Counted from the stretch's first letter, positions 1 to 10,945 are shown. The stretch: 64,000 nt of DNA from Choricystis sp. odSpoLacu1 (GCA_958009055.1 OY253655.1:248001-312000), one strand, 5' to 3'. Numbers and translations are program-made. Notes: a model not told the origin generated them from the letters alone.

Positions 1-456
1 CTGGCGCCGACGATGACCACGTCGACCGCGGCCGGCAGGGGGGGCGCGCCACGCGCCCCCTTCGGGCGCGCGTGGCGCGGGCGGAGTCCTGGTTCCACAT
101 GGTGGCGGCCAGGCCTGTGCGAGTGTGTGTGGGGGGGTTGTGTGGGGTGGGTGGGTGGTTCGAGGGTGGTTTGGGTTTTCAGTCGCGCTCTCGGCGATGA
201 GCGGGCGACCAGGGGGCGGGTGATGGTCACGATCTCCTCTCTCTCTCCTCTGCCCACCCCACATCACACACGCACACACACACACACACTCTCCCTCACT
301 CACCCGCGGGCCGACCGCCGGGTCGGCGGGCAGCGTGCCCGTGGCCAGCCGCGCCGCGCCGGTCGGCGGCGTGTCGGCGCGCGGCGGCGACAGCGTGAGT
401 AACGGGTAGCGCGGGCGCAGGTGGAGGCGGGAGAGGGCGGAGAAGATGGAGCCCAT
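1..456 (-). CDS. 5' part of a Rossmann-fold (FAD/NAD-binding) protein, runs off the window
   Basis: On the minus strand the last open exon before the window edge (about 114 down to 1) ends in VDVVIVGA. This is the first beta strand and start of the glycine-rich loop of an FAD or NAD(P)-binding Rossmann fold, as in flavin monooxygenases such as COQ6 or squalene epoxidase. Upstream lies a candidate first exon from ATG 456 to a GTGAGT donor after 304, rich in Arg, Pro and Ala like an organelle leader. A CACAG acceptor precedes 114. The reading phase of this exon pair does not match the Rossmann frame, so the exact splice or start is unresolved; a frame error is possible. The enzyme cannot be named because only the fold start is present. 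Confidence 0.4.
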   Translation of the reverse strand, partial: MGSIFSALSRLHLRPRYPLLTLSPPRADTPPTGAARLATGTLPADPAVGPRVSEGECVCVCACVMWGGQRRERGDRDHHPPPGRPLIAESATENPNHPRTTHPPHTTPPHTLAQAWPPPCGTRTPPAPRAPEGGAWRAPPAGRGRRGHRRRQ

Positions 457-615
457 GGTGTTGTTTGGGTGTTTGTACGTGGGAAGGTGAAGAGTGCGGG
501 GAAAGAAAACGGAGAGGGGGTGTGTTTTGTGAAGAGGCGTCAATTTTTTACACACCTCCTCCGCCCCCCCTCCCCCACATCAGCCTCCCCTCCGCGCGCC
601 CCACCCTCCTCTTTA

Positions 616-701
616 TAGCGTGTAAGGGATTCGAACCCTTGAGGCGTTTTCACGCCGACGGATCAGAAGTCCGCCGCCTTCGACCGCTCGGCCAACACGC
701 T
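616..701 (-). tRNA. Class-II tRNA with UCU anticodon
   Basis: Manual folding gives acceptor AGCGTGT/ACACGCT, U8, G9, D-arm GCC...GGC, anticodon stem GCGGA/TCCGT, a long variable arm GGCGT-gaaa-ACGCC and T-arm AAGGG-TTCGAAT-CCCTT. The seven-base anticodon loop is CTTCTGA, so positions 34-36 read UCU. The discriminator base is A (position 616). D-arm and variable arm are those of serine or leucine tRNAs, yet UCU pairs with AGA/AGG (arginine). There is no intron. No run of four or more T lies close downstream; the first is roughly 100 bases away. Certain as a tRNA-like gene; amino acid identity is open. Confidence 0.85.
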
Positions 702-978
702 CTGGGCTGCACGTACTCAGGGGGAGGACGTGCAGCAGAGAGGAGGGGGGGCGCAGAAAAAGAATGATGGTGTGGGGGGGGAAGGAAGAGACTGGACACG
801 TCCTCCAGGGGGGAGGGACATGTCAGCAAGGGAGGCGGGGGAGTGGGGGAGGAAGGGGAGAGAGAGGAGAGACAAAAAAACAACAAGTCACCCTCTCTCC
901 CCCCCCGGACTCACCTTGAGACGCGGCCGCCCCCCTACCCCAAACCCCAGCCACAGCACAGCACACACTCACCTCAAA

Positions 979-1106
979 CGTCGTGACTTGGATTCGAACC
1001 AAGGTAACGTTTTCACGTCAACGGGTGCCTCGCGGAGACGGAGGGAGAGGATTTTCCCCCCACAGTCACAGAAGCCCGCCGCCTTCAACCGCTCGGCCAC
1101 CACGAC
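979..1106 (-). tRNA. Class-II tRNA with UCU anticodon and 42-nt intron
   Basis: The fold is acceptor GTCGTGG/TCACGAC, U8, G9, D-arm GCC...GGC, anticodon stem GCGGG/CCCGT, long variable arm ACGT-gaaa-ACGT and T-arm CTTGG-TTCGAAT-CCAAG. An intron of 42 bases (1027-1068) sits at the canonical position, one base 3' of the anticodon. After its removal the loop is CTTCTGA, identical to the neighbouring tRNA at 616-701, again giving UCU. The discriminator is G (position 979), as is usual for serine tRNAs. Both genes lie on the same strand about 280 bases apart. The nearest T-run downstream is about 100 bases away. Confidence 0.85.
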
Positions 1107-1524
1107 AGCGTGTGTATGTGTGTGTGTGTGTGTGTCTGGGGGTGGGCGGGTGGGCAGGCGAGGCAGAGGCGCGCTTCTGTTTGTTGACCCTCGGGCACAC
1201 CGCGCGCGTTCCGCGCCGCGCCCGCTCGCTCTCTCTCCTCCACCGACCCGCCTCCAACACACACAGGCCCGGCCGGCCCGGCGCAAACACAGAGCGCGAG
1301 GGCGAGGGCTGGGGCGCTGTGGGTGCGCGCGTGTGTGAACCGCGTGTGTGAACAGGGGCGAGTCTCTCACACCTGCCCTCATGTTTCTTTTTCGGGAGTG
1401 AGAAAGCGATCTTTTTGTTTCTGTTTTTGTTGTCGTTTTGCACCTCTCACCCTCCGCGCGACCCTAAAGAAAAAACCCTTCTTGTTCTCCTCCACTCACA
1501 CACCACCCCCACACCGCCCTCATC
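1107..1524. other. Intergenic region with TG microsatellite
   Basis: No coding signal is supported here. The stretch begins with a (TG)n microsatellite (about 1110-1135), then GC-rich simple sequence and pyrimidine-rich DNA before the 3' end of the SRP receptor gene at 1525. It holds the upstream region of the intron-containing tRNA and the 3' flank of the convergent-side gene. Confidence 0.6.
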
Positions 1525-3573
1525 TCACTTCAACAGGCTGCGCACCACGCTCTTCACGTTCAACCTCTTCAAATCCACATACGTTTGGCCACACCCCACA
1601 AACATGATGGGCGCCCCGCTGGCATACACCATGGAAACGGCGGCGCCCACCTTGTCGTCAATGGTGTCAAACTTGGTGAGGACGACGCCATCGATGGCGG
1701 CGGGGCGGTCGGCTTCACCGCGCAGAGCGGTCGTGCCGTCGCCGCCGGCAGCCTCCGCCACACCCCGCCCCCCCGCCGCCGCGCGAGGGGGCGCCAGGTC
1801 CAGCAAGCGCGCGTTGAACGTGGTCAGTTGGTCCACGCCGTCGGCACCGACAAGGGCTTCACCCACGAACAATACAAGATCAGGAGCATTCGTGGCGATC
1901 AACCCCGCCAGCGCCCGCATCAACGGCTCATTGTCCTGCATGCGGCCCGCCGTGTCGACGAGGACGGCGTCGATGCCGTCCCGGGCGGCAGCGCGCACGG
2001 CTTCGGCCGCCACTTTGGCAGGGTCTTTCTCGTAGCCTCGCTCATAGAGCGGCACCCCCAACCGCGCGGCGTGCGTTTTCAGCTGCTCCACCGCGCCCGA
2101 CCGGAAGGTGTCGCAGGCGGCAATGCTCACCTTCACCCCGTTTTGGAGGAGCCAGTAGGCCACCTTGGAGAGGGAGGTGGACTTGCCGACGCCGTTGACG
2201 CCGACGAAACAAATCACATAAGGCCTTCCAGCCGCCCTCGCCGCCCTCACCTCCCTCAACACGTCGATCGACCGGCGTGGCGTCAGGATGCGGGTGAGGG
2301 CGGCTTCCACGGCCGAGCTGACGGCGGTGGCGACGCGGGTGAGGGAGGGGAGGGCCGCGCCGACAAGCGTGGCGCGCACCGACGCGCACACCTGCTCCGC
2401 CACGGGCTCCGCCACGTTGCGCTCCATCAGCTTGGCTTTGAGCGCGTCCAGGGCGGGCGCGATGTCGGCCTCGGACAGGGAGGAGGAGCCGACGAGGGAG
2501 ACGCCGACGGAGCGGACAAAGGAGGCGAGCACGCCACCGCCCGAGCGAGAGGAAGGGGCGGCGGTGGACGCGGCGCCGCCACCACCGTCGTCGGAAAACA
2601 CTTCCTCTTCGTCGTCGTCATCGTCATCGTCATCCACCCGCGACTTGACGGTCAAGTCGGCAGGCGCGGCGGCAGCGGTAGGCGGGGGGGCGCCCTCTGA
2701 AAAATCGAGCGCGGCGGCCGCCGTGCCGCGCCGCGCTTGCCCCGCCCACACGCGCGCCTCTTTCTTTGGGGGGTCGGCCGCCTTGGCCTTGCGCGTGGGG
2801 GACGTCCCACCCGCCGCCTTGCCGCCGCCCCGGCCGCGGCCGGGGGCGGCCCGGCCGCGCAGCTTGGCGATGTCGATGGCGGCGGCGGTGGTGGTGGTGG
2901 TGGGGGCGGGAGTGTTGGACGGAGGGGGCGAGTCGTCGTCGTCGTGGTCAGCAGGGGCAGCCGGTGGCGCGTCGGCTTCGCCCGCCACCGCCGCCGACCG
3001 GGGCGCCGGGGCAGCAGGGCGCTCCACCCGGTCGCCAGCTGTCGATGCGGCGCCGGCTTCAGCGGCGGAGGCCAGTTTTTGGAACGTCGCGTCAAAAGAC
3101 GAAAACGCGCCCGGAGTCGGCACACCCCCGCCCGCCGCCACCGCCTTGGCAAAGGCGGCGCTGATGGAGGGCAGCAGGGAGTCGACGTAGGTGAGGCGCA
3201 GGGCGCGCTGGTAGACGGCGGCGATGACGAGGCCGAGGGTCTGGGAGAGGGACGAGGGGAAGAGGGTCGAGCGAAAAGCGAGCGTTGGTTTCGCGCCATC
3301 GAACGAAAAACACCTCCCCGCCCTCCAGTCCTTCCCTCTTCCCCCCTTTTTCCCTGCCCCCAATCACACACTCACGTTGTTCAAACAACACTTGACCGTG
3401 TACGCCGCCCCGCCTCCCGGCGGGTCGTAGCCAAACCCCGCGCCGCCGCCCGCGCGGTCTTCCAGCAGGCAGCCGCGCACGAGGGCGTCCAGGGGGGCGC
3501 CGCGCAGGGGGGCACCCGACCAGGACCACAGGACGAGGCCGCCCCGCGTGAAGACGGCGACGTGGTCGAGCAT
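1525..3573 (-). CDS. SRPRA: Signal recognition particle receptor subunit alpha (SRP docking GTPase)
   Basis: Exons 3573-3376 and 3240-1525 give 637 residues. The first exon starts MLDHVAVFTRGGLVLWS, the conserved beginning of the SRX domain, and the second resumes with LVIAAVYQRALRLTYVDSLL, matching the family closely. A low-complexity acidic linker with poly-Asp/Glu follows. The C-terminal NG GTPase domain shows the P-loop GVNGVGKSTSLSK, DTFRSGAVEQLK, DTAGRMQDN and the guanine-specificity TKFD. The protein sits on the ER membrane through SR-beta and docks ribosome-SRP complexes. The intron has a GTGAGT donor and CCCAG acceptor and conserves phase. SRP54 and SEC61 beta are encoded at 37-41 kb of the same window. 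Confidence 0.95.
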
Positions 3574-3830
3574 GAGGAAAAAGGGGGGACCGAGCGATGG
3601 GAGATGCGGTGCCCGCGACAGACAGCGAACGTGCGACGCCTGGCGCGCGTGTGGGCAGGAGCGCAGGAGCAGTCCGCCGCGTGCGGAGAGAGGAAGTGGG
3701 GATGGGCAGAGCCCGCGAGGGGATTGAAAAGAAACAGCGGAGTGATGGCGCAGCAGGTCTCTCTCTTTCTGCCTCCCCCTAAGCATCCACGTCGAAACAC
3801 CACAAACACAGCGATCGCCTTGCCATACTT

Positions 3831-4473
3831 TTACAGTCCCTCTATCGCTCGCCTGACCGCCCCCCCGAACGCCGACCCCGCCGGCAGCGCGTCTCCGGGG
3901 GAGTAAAAGGGGTTGGACGCAGCATCCACAAACGCGGCGTGCAGGGAGGCGAACGCCCCCCGCAACGCGTCGTCCCGGGGTTGGGGGTCGGCGGCCACCA
4001 GGATGAGCTTGACGCGGGTGGGAGTGGTGTAGCTGAAGATTGATTTGTTTTGGGGGCGGGACAGGGTCGTTTTTTTGTGTTGCGGTCTCTCCTCTTGCTT
4101 TGTTTCACACACGCCCAACCACCCACACTCACCCATACACCACAAAGTCGTCGGCCGGGTACAGCACGCCCATGTAGGCGTCATCCCCGCCCGACCGGCG
4201 GGACGTGGCGACTGTGTGTGTGGGGGAAGAGGGTTGTGTGTGGAGCGTGAAGAAGGAAAACCACGCCACACCTACCAACCATCCCATCCCCCCCCACTCT
4301 CTCTCTCTCAACACTCACGCCTCTCCTCCACCGCGTCCAGGGAGCAGTGCACCGCGTAGTGATAGCGCAGCGCTGCATCGGGCGCAGCGGCGTCGGCGTC
4401 GCCGGGCGCGGGAGCGGCGTCGCCATAGGTTTGCAGGAAGACGGGGTTGTTCTGGGAGTGGGTTGGGAATGTG

Positions 4474-4513
<40 letters not shown>

Positions 4514-4639
4514 ATCAACAGCGTGAGGCGGAGGGCAGACCGTGGGGGCACCGGTTGAAAACCGATGCGTCGGTTCGTTTCGCCATCCACCCTCTCCTCT
4601 CACCTGCGCCCCCACCACGGCGGCGCACACGATGGGCAT
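3831..4639 (-). CDS. TRAPPC2L: TRAPP complex subunit TRAPPC2L (sedlin-like)
   Basis: Four exons (4639-4604, 4451-4319, 4211-4133, 4032-3831) encode 149 residues, the normal size. Recognisable blocks are MPIVCAAVVGAQNNPVFLQ at the N-terminus, RYHYAVHCSLDAVEER, MGVLYPADDFVVYGYTT and NPFYSPGDALP near the C-terminus; all have direct counterparts in animal and plant TRAPPC2L. The family has a longin fold and is part of the TRAPP Rab-activating complex in ER-Golgi traffic. All four exon phases agree. The first exon codes for only 12 residues. Intron 1 carries the longest TG/CA microsatellite of the window. Confidence 0.93.
4475..4512. repeat. (TG)19 microsatellite in a TRAPPC2L intron
   Basis: An uninterrupted TG dinucleotide run of about 38 bases, read as CA on the coding (minus) strand, lies shortly upstream of the acceptor of TRAPPC2L exon 2. 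It belongs to the general pattern of TG-rich 5' and CA-rich 3' intron ends seen through the window. Confidence 0.9.
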
Positions 4640-4777
4640 GTGGCGTGTGGGCACACGCGCAGAGCACGCGCGCACACGCACGGGGAGAGAGAGGCGCGGG
4701 CCGAGAGAAAAACAAAAAGAGTTGTGTGAATGGGGCCGACACAGACGCGACGTTTGTTTTCGTCACGCGGGCACACG

Positions 4778-6455
4778 ATGATGCCGTCCACCTTCACCGC
4801 CCTGTGCTACCTGGGCATCCTGGGCATGCCTGGGCATCCCTCTGCTGCTCAGATTTGCGGGGTTTGCCCTGGTCTACGCGCACCGGGCAGGGCGTTCGGC
4901 AACCGAAGGCGCGGCCGTCGACGCGGAGAGCTTTGTCACGGCGCGCCGGTCGCAGTCGTTGGCACGCATTGGGTGGAGCTTCTACTGTGGGAGTATCGGT
5001 GAGAGCAGGGGAGGGGGAAGGGAGGGAAACGCGCGAGGAAGAACGCCACATGCGGGCCGACGACTCCACCCCTCTCTGACCCACCCCCCACCCCAAACAC
5101 ACAGGCGCCTGGACGCTCTGCACCCCCCCCAACTATGCTTCCATCGGCGGCGTCCTCGGCGTCACCGCCTACGCCCTGGCCTGCGGCCTCCCCCCCCTGC
5201 TCGTTGCGGCCGCGGGCGACCGCATGCGCCGCGCGACACGGGAACCCTCCTCCCTGCCCGACTACCTGGCCACACGGCACGGCTCGATTGCGGCGGGCGT
5301 CACGATCGCCCTCTCCCTGTTCAATCAGGCGGTCGTGCTTCTAGCTGAGCTGGTGGTGATCGGTTCATCTTTGAAGGTTTCGTCGGCGGTCCGTGGCGCG
5401 TCATCGTCATCGCGGTCGCGGCGCTGACCGCGGCCTACACATCCGCTGGCGGCCTGCTGGTGTCCATTGCTACCGACCAGGTGCAGGGAGTGTCCAGCAT
5501 TGTGGTGGCGGTGGCGTTGATTGCGTGGGTGGCTGCCACCCACGCAGGCGGCCTGCCGCGCCCTTTGACGCCTCCACTCGCTCCCTCTATCGACGGCGCC
5601 ACCTCCTTCTTCACGCTGGGCGCGTCCCTGGCCGCCTCCCTCGCGTTTCAGGAGGGTATGTGGCAGCGCGTGTGGGCGGCGGCGTCGACACGGGCCCTGC
5701 GCGGGGGGGCAGCCATGGGGGCGGCGTTGACGACAGCGGTCGTGTTCGCCGCAGGGTGGGGGGGCGTGCTGGCCATCGGGGGTGGGCTGATCAATGACAA
5801 AGTGAATCCGAATCTTTATCTGTTTGAACTTTTGTCGCCTCATTCCTCTGGTGCGTCCACTCCCCGCGCCGCGGTTGGCGTCGTCGTTGTTTTGCTCGCC
5901 ATGACCATGAACATGAGCAGCATCGACACCCTGATGAACGGCATGGCCGCCACGATGTCGCTCGCCCTGCGCGGGCGCCCGCTGTGGGCGACACGTGTCG
6001 CGGTGGTCGCGGTGGCTACCCCCATAACCGCCATCGCGCTCGCCACGCCCGCCACCTCAGTCCTTGCCCTGTTCCTGGTCACCAACCTGGTGTGCTGCTG
6101 CGCGCTGCCGCCGCTGGCTTTGAGCCTGGTGCCGGCTCGGTGGTTGACTCAGACTGGATTTTTGGCGGGGGTTGGCGTGGGGGCGGCCGCCCTGTCCGCT
6201 CTGGGCGTCACGCGTGAGCGCTCGTTTGCACGCGGCTTGAGGTGGGCTTGGTACGGGAATGAGTATGATTGGAGAGCTTTTGCGACTGCGCTTGGTGCTT
6301 CCACCGCTGCCACGCTGGCCGCGGCGGCGGTGGCGGCGGCGGTGGGGGCAGGCAGAGGGGCGGCTGGCGGCGACGCCGACGCGACCACACCACCCCCGGT
6401 CGGCAAGCCGGGCGCTGAGCCGGCCCGGGTTGGTGGACGGCGGCAAGTAGCGTGA
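4778..6455 (+). CDS. Sodium/solute symporter (SSS family, DUR3/urea-transporter-like), two frame breaks
   Basis: Exons 4778-4998 and 5105-6455 would give about 523 residues with many membrane segments. Diagnostic stretches are ARRSQSLARIGWSFYCGSIG, the spliced IGAWTLCTPPNYASIGGVLG, LFNQAVVLLAELVVIG, SAGGLLVSIATDQVQG and MTMNMSSIDTLMNG, as in eukaryotic SSS transporters of the DUR3 type. The transported solute cannot be told. Two breaks interrupt the frame: an apparent extra G in GGG at 4832-4834 and a missing base at 5362-5363. They cancel in length, and conserved residues continue after each, so sequence errors are more likely than decay, but a young pseudogene is not excluded. A (CTGGGCAT)n-like repetition surrounds the first break. 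Confidence 0.7.
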
Positions 6456-6732
6456 AAGCTTGCTTCTTGATTTTTTGTTTGTTTTCGTCTCTCTCTTTCC
6501 GTGTTAACGCAACCAAGGCTAGCTGCAGCGACGGGCGGGGTGTGGGGGGAGTCGACCGACGCCCGAAAGCCAAACGTTTTTTTCCGATAGAGAAACACTC
6601 TTCGTCGCCTTTCTCTCTTCTGAGTGTTTGGCCGCGGCCTAGTGGGGCCCCTCGCTTTTTCACACAAGCAAGGGCACAGTATCTCCTTTCACACACCTTC
6701 CCCTCTGCTCCCGGCCACACACAAACCCACAA

Positions 6733-7807
6733 ATGCTCCTGGCCGCGCGCACGGCGTCGGCCGCGCTGCGCGCCGCGGCGCGGGCGCCCCTGCCGGCCGC
6801 CCTGGCGGCCGCGGCGACCGGCACCCAGGGACGGACCTTTACGAGCGCGGCGGCGGGTGGCCTGAATGTGCGTGGTTTTGGTTGCGTGGAAAGCGGGGTG
6901 GGCGACGTTTCGCGCATTCGTCTGACCGGGCGGGTCGAAAAACCCACGCCACCACCCGCTCTCCCCTTCCCCTCCTCACGCACCCGACCCCAAACACACA
7001 CACACACACACACACACAGCCCGTCACCACCGCCTGGGCCGCCGCCACCCCGTCCCTGCGCTTTGTGGCCTCGACCGCGCCCGCCGCGTCCACCCCGCCT
7101 CCGCCTCCTCCACCCCCCCCCCCACCCTCCGGCTCCCACGCCACCTCTCGGCGAGCCGCCGCCCGCGGCGGCGGCGGCGGCAGGGCGGGCGCCCTGGCCG
7201 CCGCGCGGCGCGGGCGGGACGACATCACGGACGTGATCCCGCCGAAACCAGTCGGCGTCGTTGAAGGCGCCGGCTACACCGTCGTCATTGTGGCGGGGGT
7301 CGCGTTTGCAGGTGAGAGTGGGTTGGAGTTTGTGGAAGAAAGAGGAGGATTGAGAATCACCTTTGCGCCCGCACCCCTCACTCCAACCCCCTCACCCCCT
7401 TTTCCCTCTCTCTCTCCACCCCAGCCGCCGTCCTCTACGCCGCCGCCTCCGAGCTCTTGCTCCAACCCGTCGAGTACGCCGCCTTCAACGCGTGCCTGGA
7501 CCGCCTGCGCGACGACCCCCGCGTCTCGGTCCGCCTGGGATCCCCTCTCACAGGCTACGGCGCTGAAACCCGGTCCCTTTCCGCGCGCCAGCGCATCCCG
7601 CACCGCGTGCGCACGGATGACGCGGGCGTGGACCACGTGACTGTCCAGTTTTGGGCGCGCGGGCCGAGGGGGGCGGCGCGCGTCACGGCGGAAGCGACGG
7701 CAGGGGTGGGGGGGAAAGGCCCCTGGAGTGTGGAAAGCATGGTGGCTGATTTTGATGGGCCGCACGCGGCCCGGGTGACGCTGGTGTCCAGGAGCGGGCT
7801 GCCGTAA
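6733..7807 (+). CDS. TIM21: Mitochondrial inner-membrane translocase subunit TIM21
   Basis: Three exons (6733-6867, 7020-7311, 7425-7807) encode 269 residues. The N-terminus is a typical matrix-targeting leader, Arg/Ala-rich without acidic residues, followed by Pro- and Gly-rich linkers. One membrane segment, YTVVIVAGVAFAAAVLYAAA, is followed by the TIM21 core: FNACLDRLRDDPRVSVRLG, GSPLTGYG and HVTVQFWARGPRG. TIM21 sits in the inner membrane, its intermembrane-space domain contacts the TOM complex, and it modulates the TIM23 presequence translocase. All phases fit. The first intron starts GTGCGT and ends in a (CA)n tract. Confidence 0.88.
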
Positions 7808-7964
7808 GAGTGTGGAAACGTGTGGTCGTGTTTTTTTATTGGCGGCGTTTTTTCTTTCCACCTTTTTCATTTTCCTTTCAAGTTGCTGCTGCGCGGCGTT
7901 TGTCAACACACTAAAAGCACACAAAAAACAATTAAATCAAAACTGCTGGATTCCAGCACAAAAA

Positions 7965-9703
7965 TCAAGCCCGCGCCACCCGGGCAGCCAGCTCGCCACC
8001 CACCACCACGGCCGCAGCCGCAGCCGCGCGCTGCCGCGCCCACGCGGCCACCGCGTCGCTGGCCAGGCCGCCGTTAGAAGCACCCCGCAGTGCGGACGCA
8101 ATGGTGGTGGCTGTGGGAGCACCACCCCCTTGCCCTCCTCCCGCCATCACGCGCGCCGCCCCCGCGGGCGCGCGCGCGGCGGCCGCCGCCGCGCGCACTG
8201 CTGGGGAAGCACACGCCCACCTCGGCGCCAGGCAGGCCGCCTCGTCCGCCAGCAGGGAGTGGTCGTCCGCCTCCAGGTCGGCCAGGGTGGGGATGACGGC
8301 GTCCGTGGGGGCGGCGTGGGAGTGGCGGAAAGAGGGGGGCGGCAGCTCGGCTGTGGTCGCGACTCCCGCCAATCCATCCGCTTTGACCTTGAGCCCCGCC
8401 AGCGCCCGCCCGACTGCATCTGCGACCGCCATGTACAGGCCGTCATCGCCGCCGGGGGAGCCCGCGGCCGCGTGGGCGGCGGCAATGGTGGCAACCGGGA
8501 TCGGAGCCCCGACCGCCACGCCCACGACGCCGCCGCCGCGAGGCACCACCGCCCCCGGCGGCAGCACGCCCCGCATGCCCGAGTGCGCAAAAGGCAGCAG
8601 AATCGGGTCCTGGCCCGTGGCCCGGGCGGCGGCGACCGCCAGGCGGCCGACGCCCTTGCGCGCGGGGCGGAGGAGGCCATCGCGCGAGCGTGTGCCCTCA
8701 GGGAACACGTGCACCCACTCCCCCGCCGCCAGCCGCCCCTCCGCGGCGGTCATGCCGGGCTGGGCCAGGCCGGCGCCCCGGGCGACGGGCAAGACTTTGC
8801 CGGCGCGGAAGAAGGCGGCAGCCAGGGTGGACGTGAAGCAGCGGTCGGTGGCACACAGTGTCCACCTGAGTCCCTGCGGGCTCGAGAGCGCGCCGCCATC
8901 CGGCAGCAACGCAGACACGACCAACGGGTCGTCCAGCGCGGTCTCGTGGTTGGACACGGTGATGAGGGGGACGCCGGGAGCGCGGGCGAGGGCAGCGGCC
9001 AGCGCGTCGCGCCCGTCGACGCGCGTGGTGACGGCGCCCGCCATGAAGGCGCGGGAGGCGCTGCCAATGGAGCGGACGACGATGTGCTGTTGTGTGTGCG
9101 TGGGTTGGAGGTTGGGTGTGGTGGGTGGGCGTCGTCGACACAGGAAAACAGCGAGGCGCGCGCACGCGAGGACGGGAGTCGGATGGAAGCAGCGACCGCC
9201 AAATTCCACGCCCGCCCGCCCCCTCTCTCTCCCTCCTCTCTCCCTCCCACACACACACTCACTCTCAACACGCCGTCGCCGCCCAGCAGCTCGCCGTCCG
9301 AGCTCACGGCCGCCCGCCCCGCCACCGCGCGCAGGCGCCCGCGCGCCGCGTCGGCCGCGTCCACCGCGACCGCGGTCGTCGCCGCCGCGGCCGCGGTCGC
9401 CAGGTCCTTCAACCTCTCCACCCGCTCGTCCCTCGCAGCGGCCAGGCGTTCCCTCGCGGCCCGGGCGCGCGCCACCGCGCGCGCCAGCGCGGCGCGCGGG
9501 TCTGGCGCGCTCGCGCCCAGCGCCTCCCGCCGGGCGCGCACGTAGGCGGTGGCCCGGGAGCGAGCCATGGTCAGGGCAGCTTTGGCGGCGGCGGGATCGT
9601 CGGCAGCAGCGGAGGAGAGGCGCTGGGAGCGCGTGCGGGCCAGCAGTTCGCGGTAGGCCGTCAGGTAGGCGGGGAACGGGGCCGCGGTCGACAGGGCCGG
9701 CAT
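7965..9703 (-). CDS. Tafazzin-like lysophospholipid acyltransferase (PlsC family)
   Basis: Exons 9703-9263 and 9086-7965 encode 520 residues. The acyltransferase core has the HX4D motif in NHETALDDPLVV, then LRWTLCATDRCFTS, KVLPVARGAG and WVHVFPEGTRSRDG with KRGVGRL-like spacing, most similar to plant tafazzin-like proteins. Such enzymes remodel cardiolipin in mitochondria or N-acylate phosphatidylethanolamine in plants. The N-terminal 147-residue exon is Ala/Arg-rich and predicted helical and is an addition relative to the roughly 290-residue animal tafazzin. The C-terminus beyond the catalytic domain is also extended and Ala-rich. The intron has GTGAGT/CAACAG ends and keeps phase 0. Confidence 0.82.
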
Positions 9704-9933
9704 TGTGGGGTGTGTGTGTGCGAGGGGGGTTCAATTGGGCCGGAGCGTGAGCTGACCGGCCCCACCCGCTCTGCGGAGCAAACGACGGAAAGACAAGAGG
9801 TTTGTGCTGTTTGCTCAGACACTCTCCCGACCAATCGCGACGGAAGCCCCATCGCTTCTCTCTCTCGGCCTCCTTCCGCCCCTACCACCCACGCACCACC
9901 GCCCTGGCGCTGCGCTCCCGCCCCCACCGCCTC

Positions 9934-10897
9934 ATGGCCGCCCCCGCCACCGCGCGCGACGCCGCCCCCACGCCCGCCGCGCTCGCGACGCAGCCACGCT
10001 TTGTGCTGGCGACCGACCTGGACTGGACGATGGTGAGAGCGTGTTGTGTGTGTGCGTGCGATGAGGGTGAGAGGAAAAGAGGGCGATTGACACAAACAGG
10101 TTAAAAACAACAACTCTTTTAAACCACAGGTCGACCACGACGACCGCGACCACGCCTCCCTGCGCGAGTTCAACACCCTCTGGACCTCCCGCGCCGCCGA
10201 CGCCCTGCTCGTCTTCTCCACGGGGAGGTCGCACGCGCTGTATGAACAGTTGAGGCGGGAGGTGCCAGAGTTGGGGACACCTGACGTGCTGATTTGTTCG
10301 GTCGGGACTGAAGTCTATTTCGAGCCCGCCCCCGGCACCGGCGCCCCCCCCACCGTGGACGCCAAGTGGGAGGCCGCCCTGGATGCGGGGGGGTGGGATC
10401 GGGGGGCTGTGGAAGCCGCAGCCGCCAAGGTGGGGGGCGGGCTGACGCCGCAGCCCGCAAGCGAGCAGCGCCCTCACAAAGTGTCGTTCCACGCGCCCCG
10501 CGACGGCGCAGCCGGCGTCGTGCAAGCGTTGCGCGACGAACTCGCCCACCTGCCCTTCCCCACACACGTCATCCACAGCGGGGGCGTGGATGTGGACGTC
10601 CTGCCCACGGCCGCGGGCAAGGGCAAAGCGCTCGCGTTTTTGTTGAGCGAACTCGCGGCCGGCCCAGGCGCCCCCCCCTCCGGCGCCCTCGTCGCCGGCG
10701 ACTCAGGCAACGACATCGACCTGTTTGAGTGCCCGGGAGTGCGCGGCGTGGTGGTGGCCAACGCGCACGATGAGCTGAGAGGGTGGGCCGCGCGCGCAAA
10801 GGCGGGGGGCGGCGACGGTGCGGCGCGCGTGCACGAGAGCGAGCGCCGGGGCGCGGGTGCCATTGTGGACGCGATGCAGCACTTTGGGCTGGTGTGA
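9934..10897 (+). CDS. Sucrose-phosphatase-like HAD hydrolase
   Basis: Exons 9934-10032 and 10130-10897 encode 288 residues. HAD motif I is FVLATDLDWTMVDHDD (two catalytic Asp, split by the intron just after Met), motif II is LLVFSTGRSHALYEQL, and motif III is GALVAGDSGNDIDLFE. The cap region and GTEVYFEP match the sucrose-6-phosphate phosphatase (S6PP) family, which releases phosphate from sucrose-6-phosphate as the last step of sucrose synthesis. An in-frame ATG at 9802 would add 44 Arg/Ser-rich residues that could be a targeting leader; the shorter start is preferred because known enzymes are cytosolic. Other S6PP-family sugar phosphatases are possible. Confidence 0.82.
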
Positions 10898-10945
10898 AAG
10901 TGTGTGATGCAGCAAAAAATAACAAACCATCGAAAAAAACTAAAA

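Noticed and set aside
4782..4850. A possible 50-base intron (GTGCTA...CTCAG) that would repair the first frame break of the SSS transporter
   Set aside because: The donor is unlike every other donor in the window and the removed part encodes residues similar to the N-terminal helix of the family; a single-base error is simpler.
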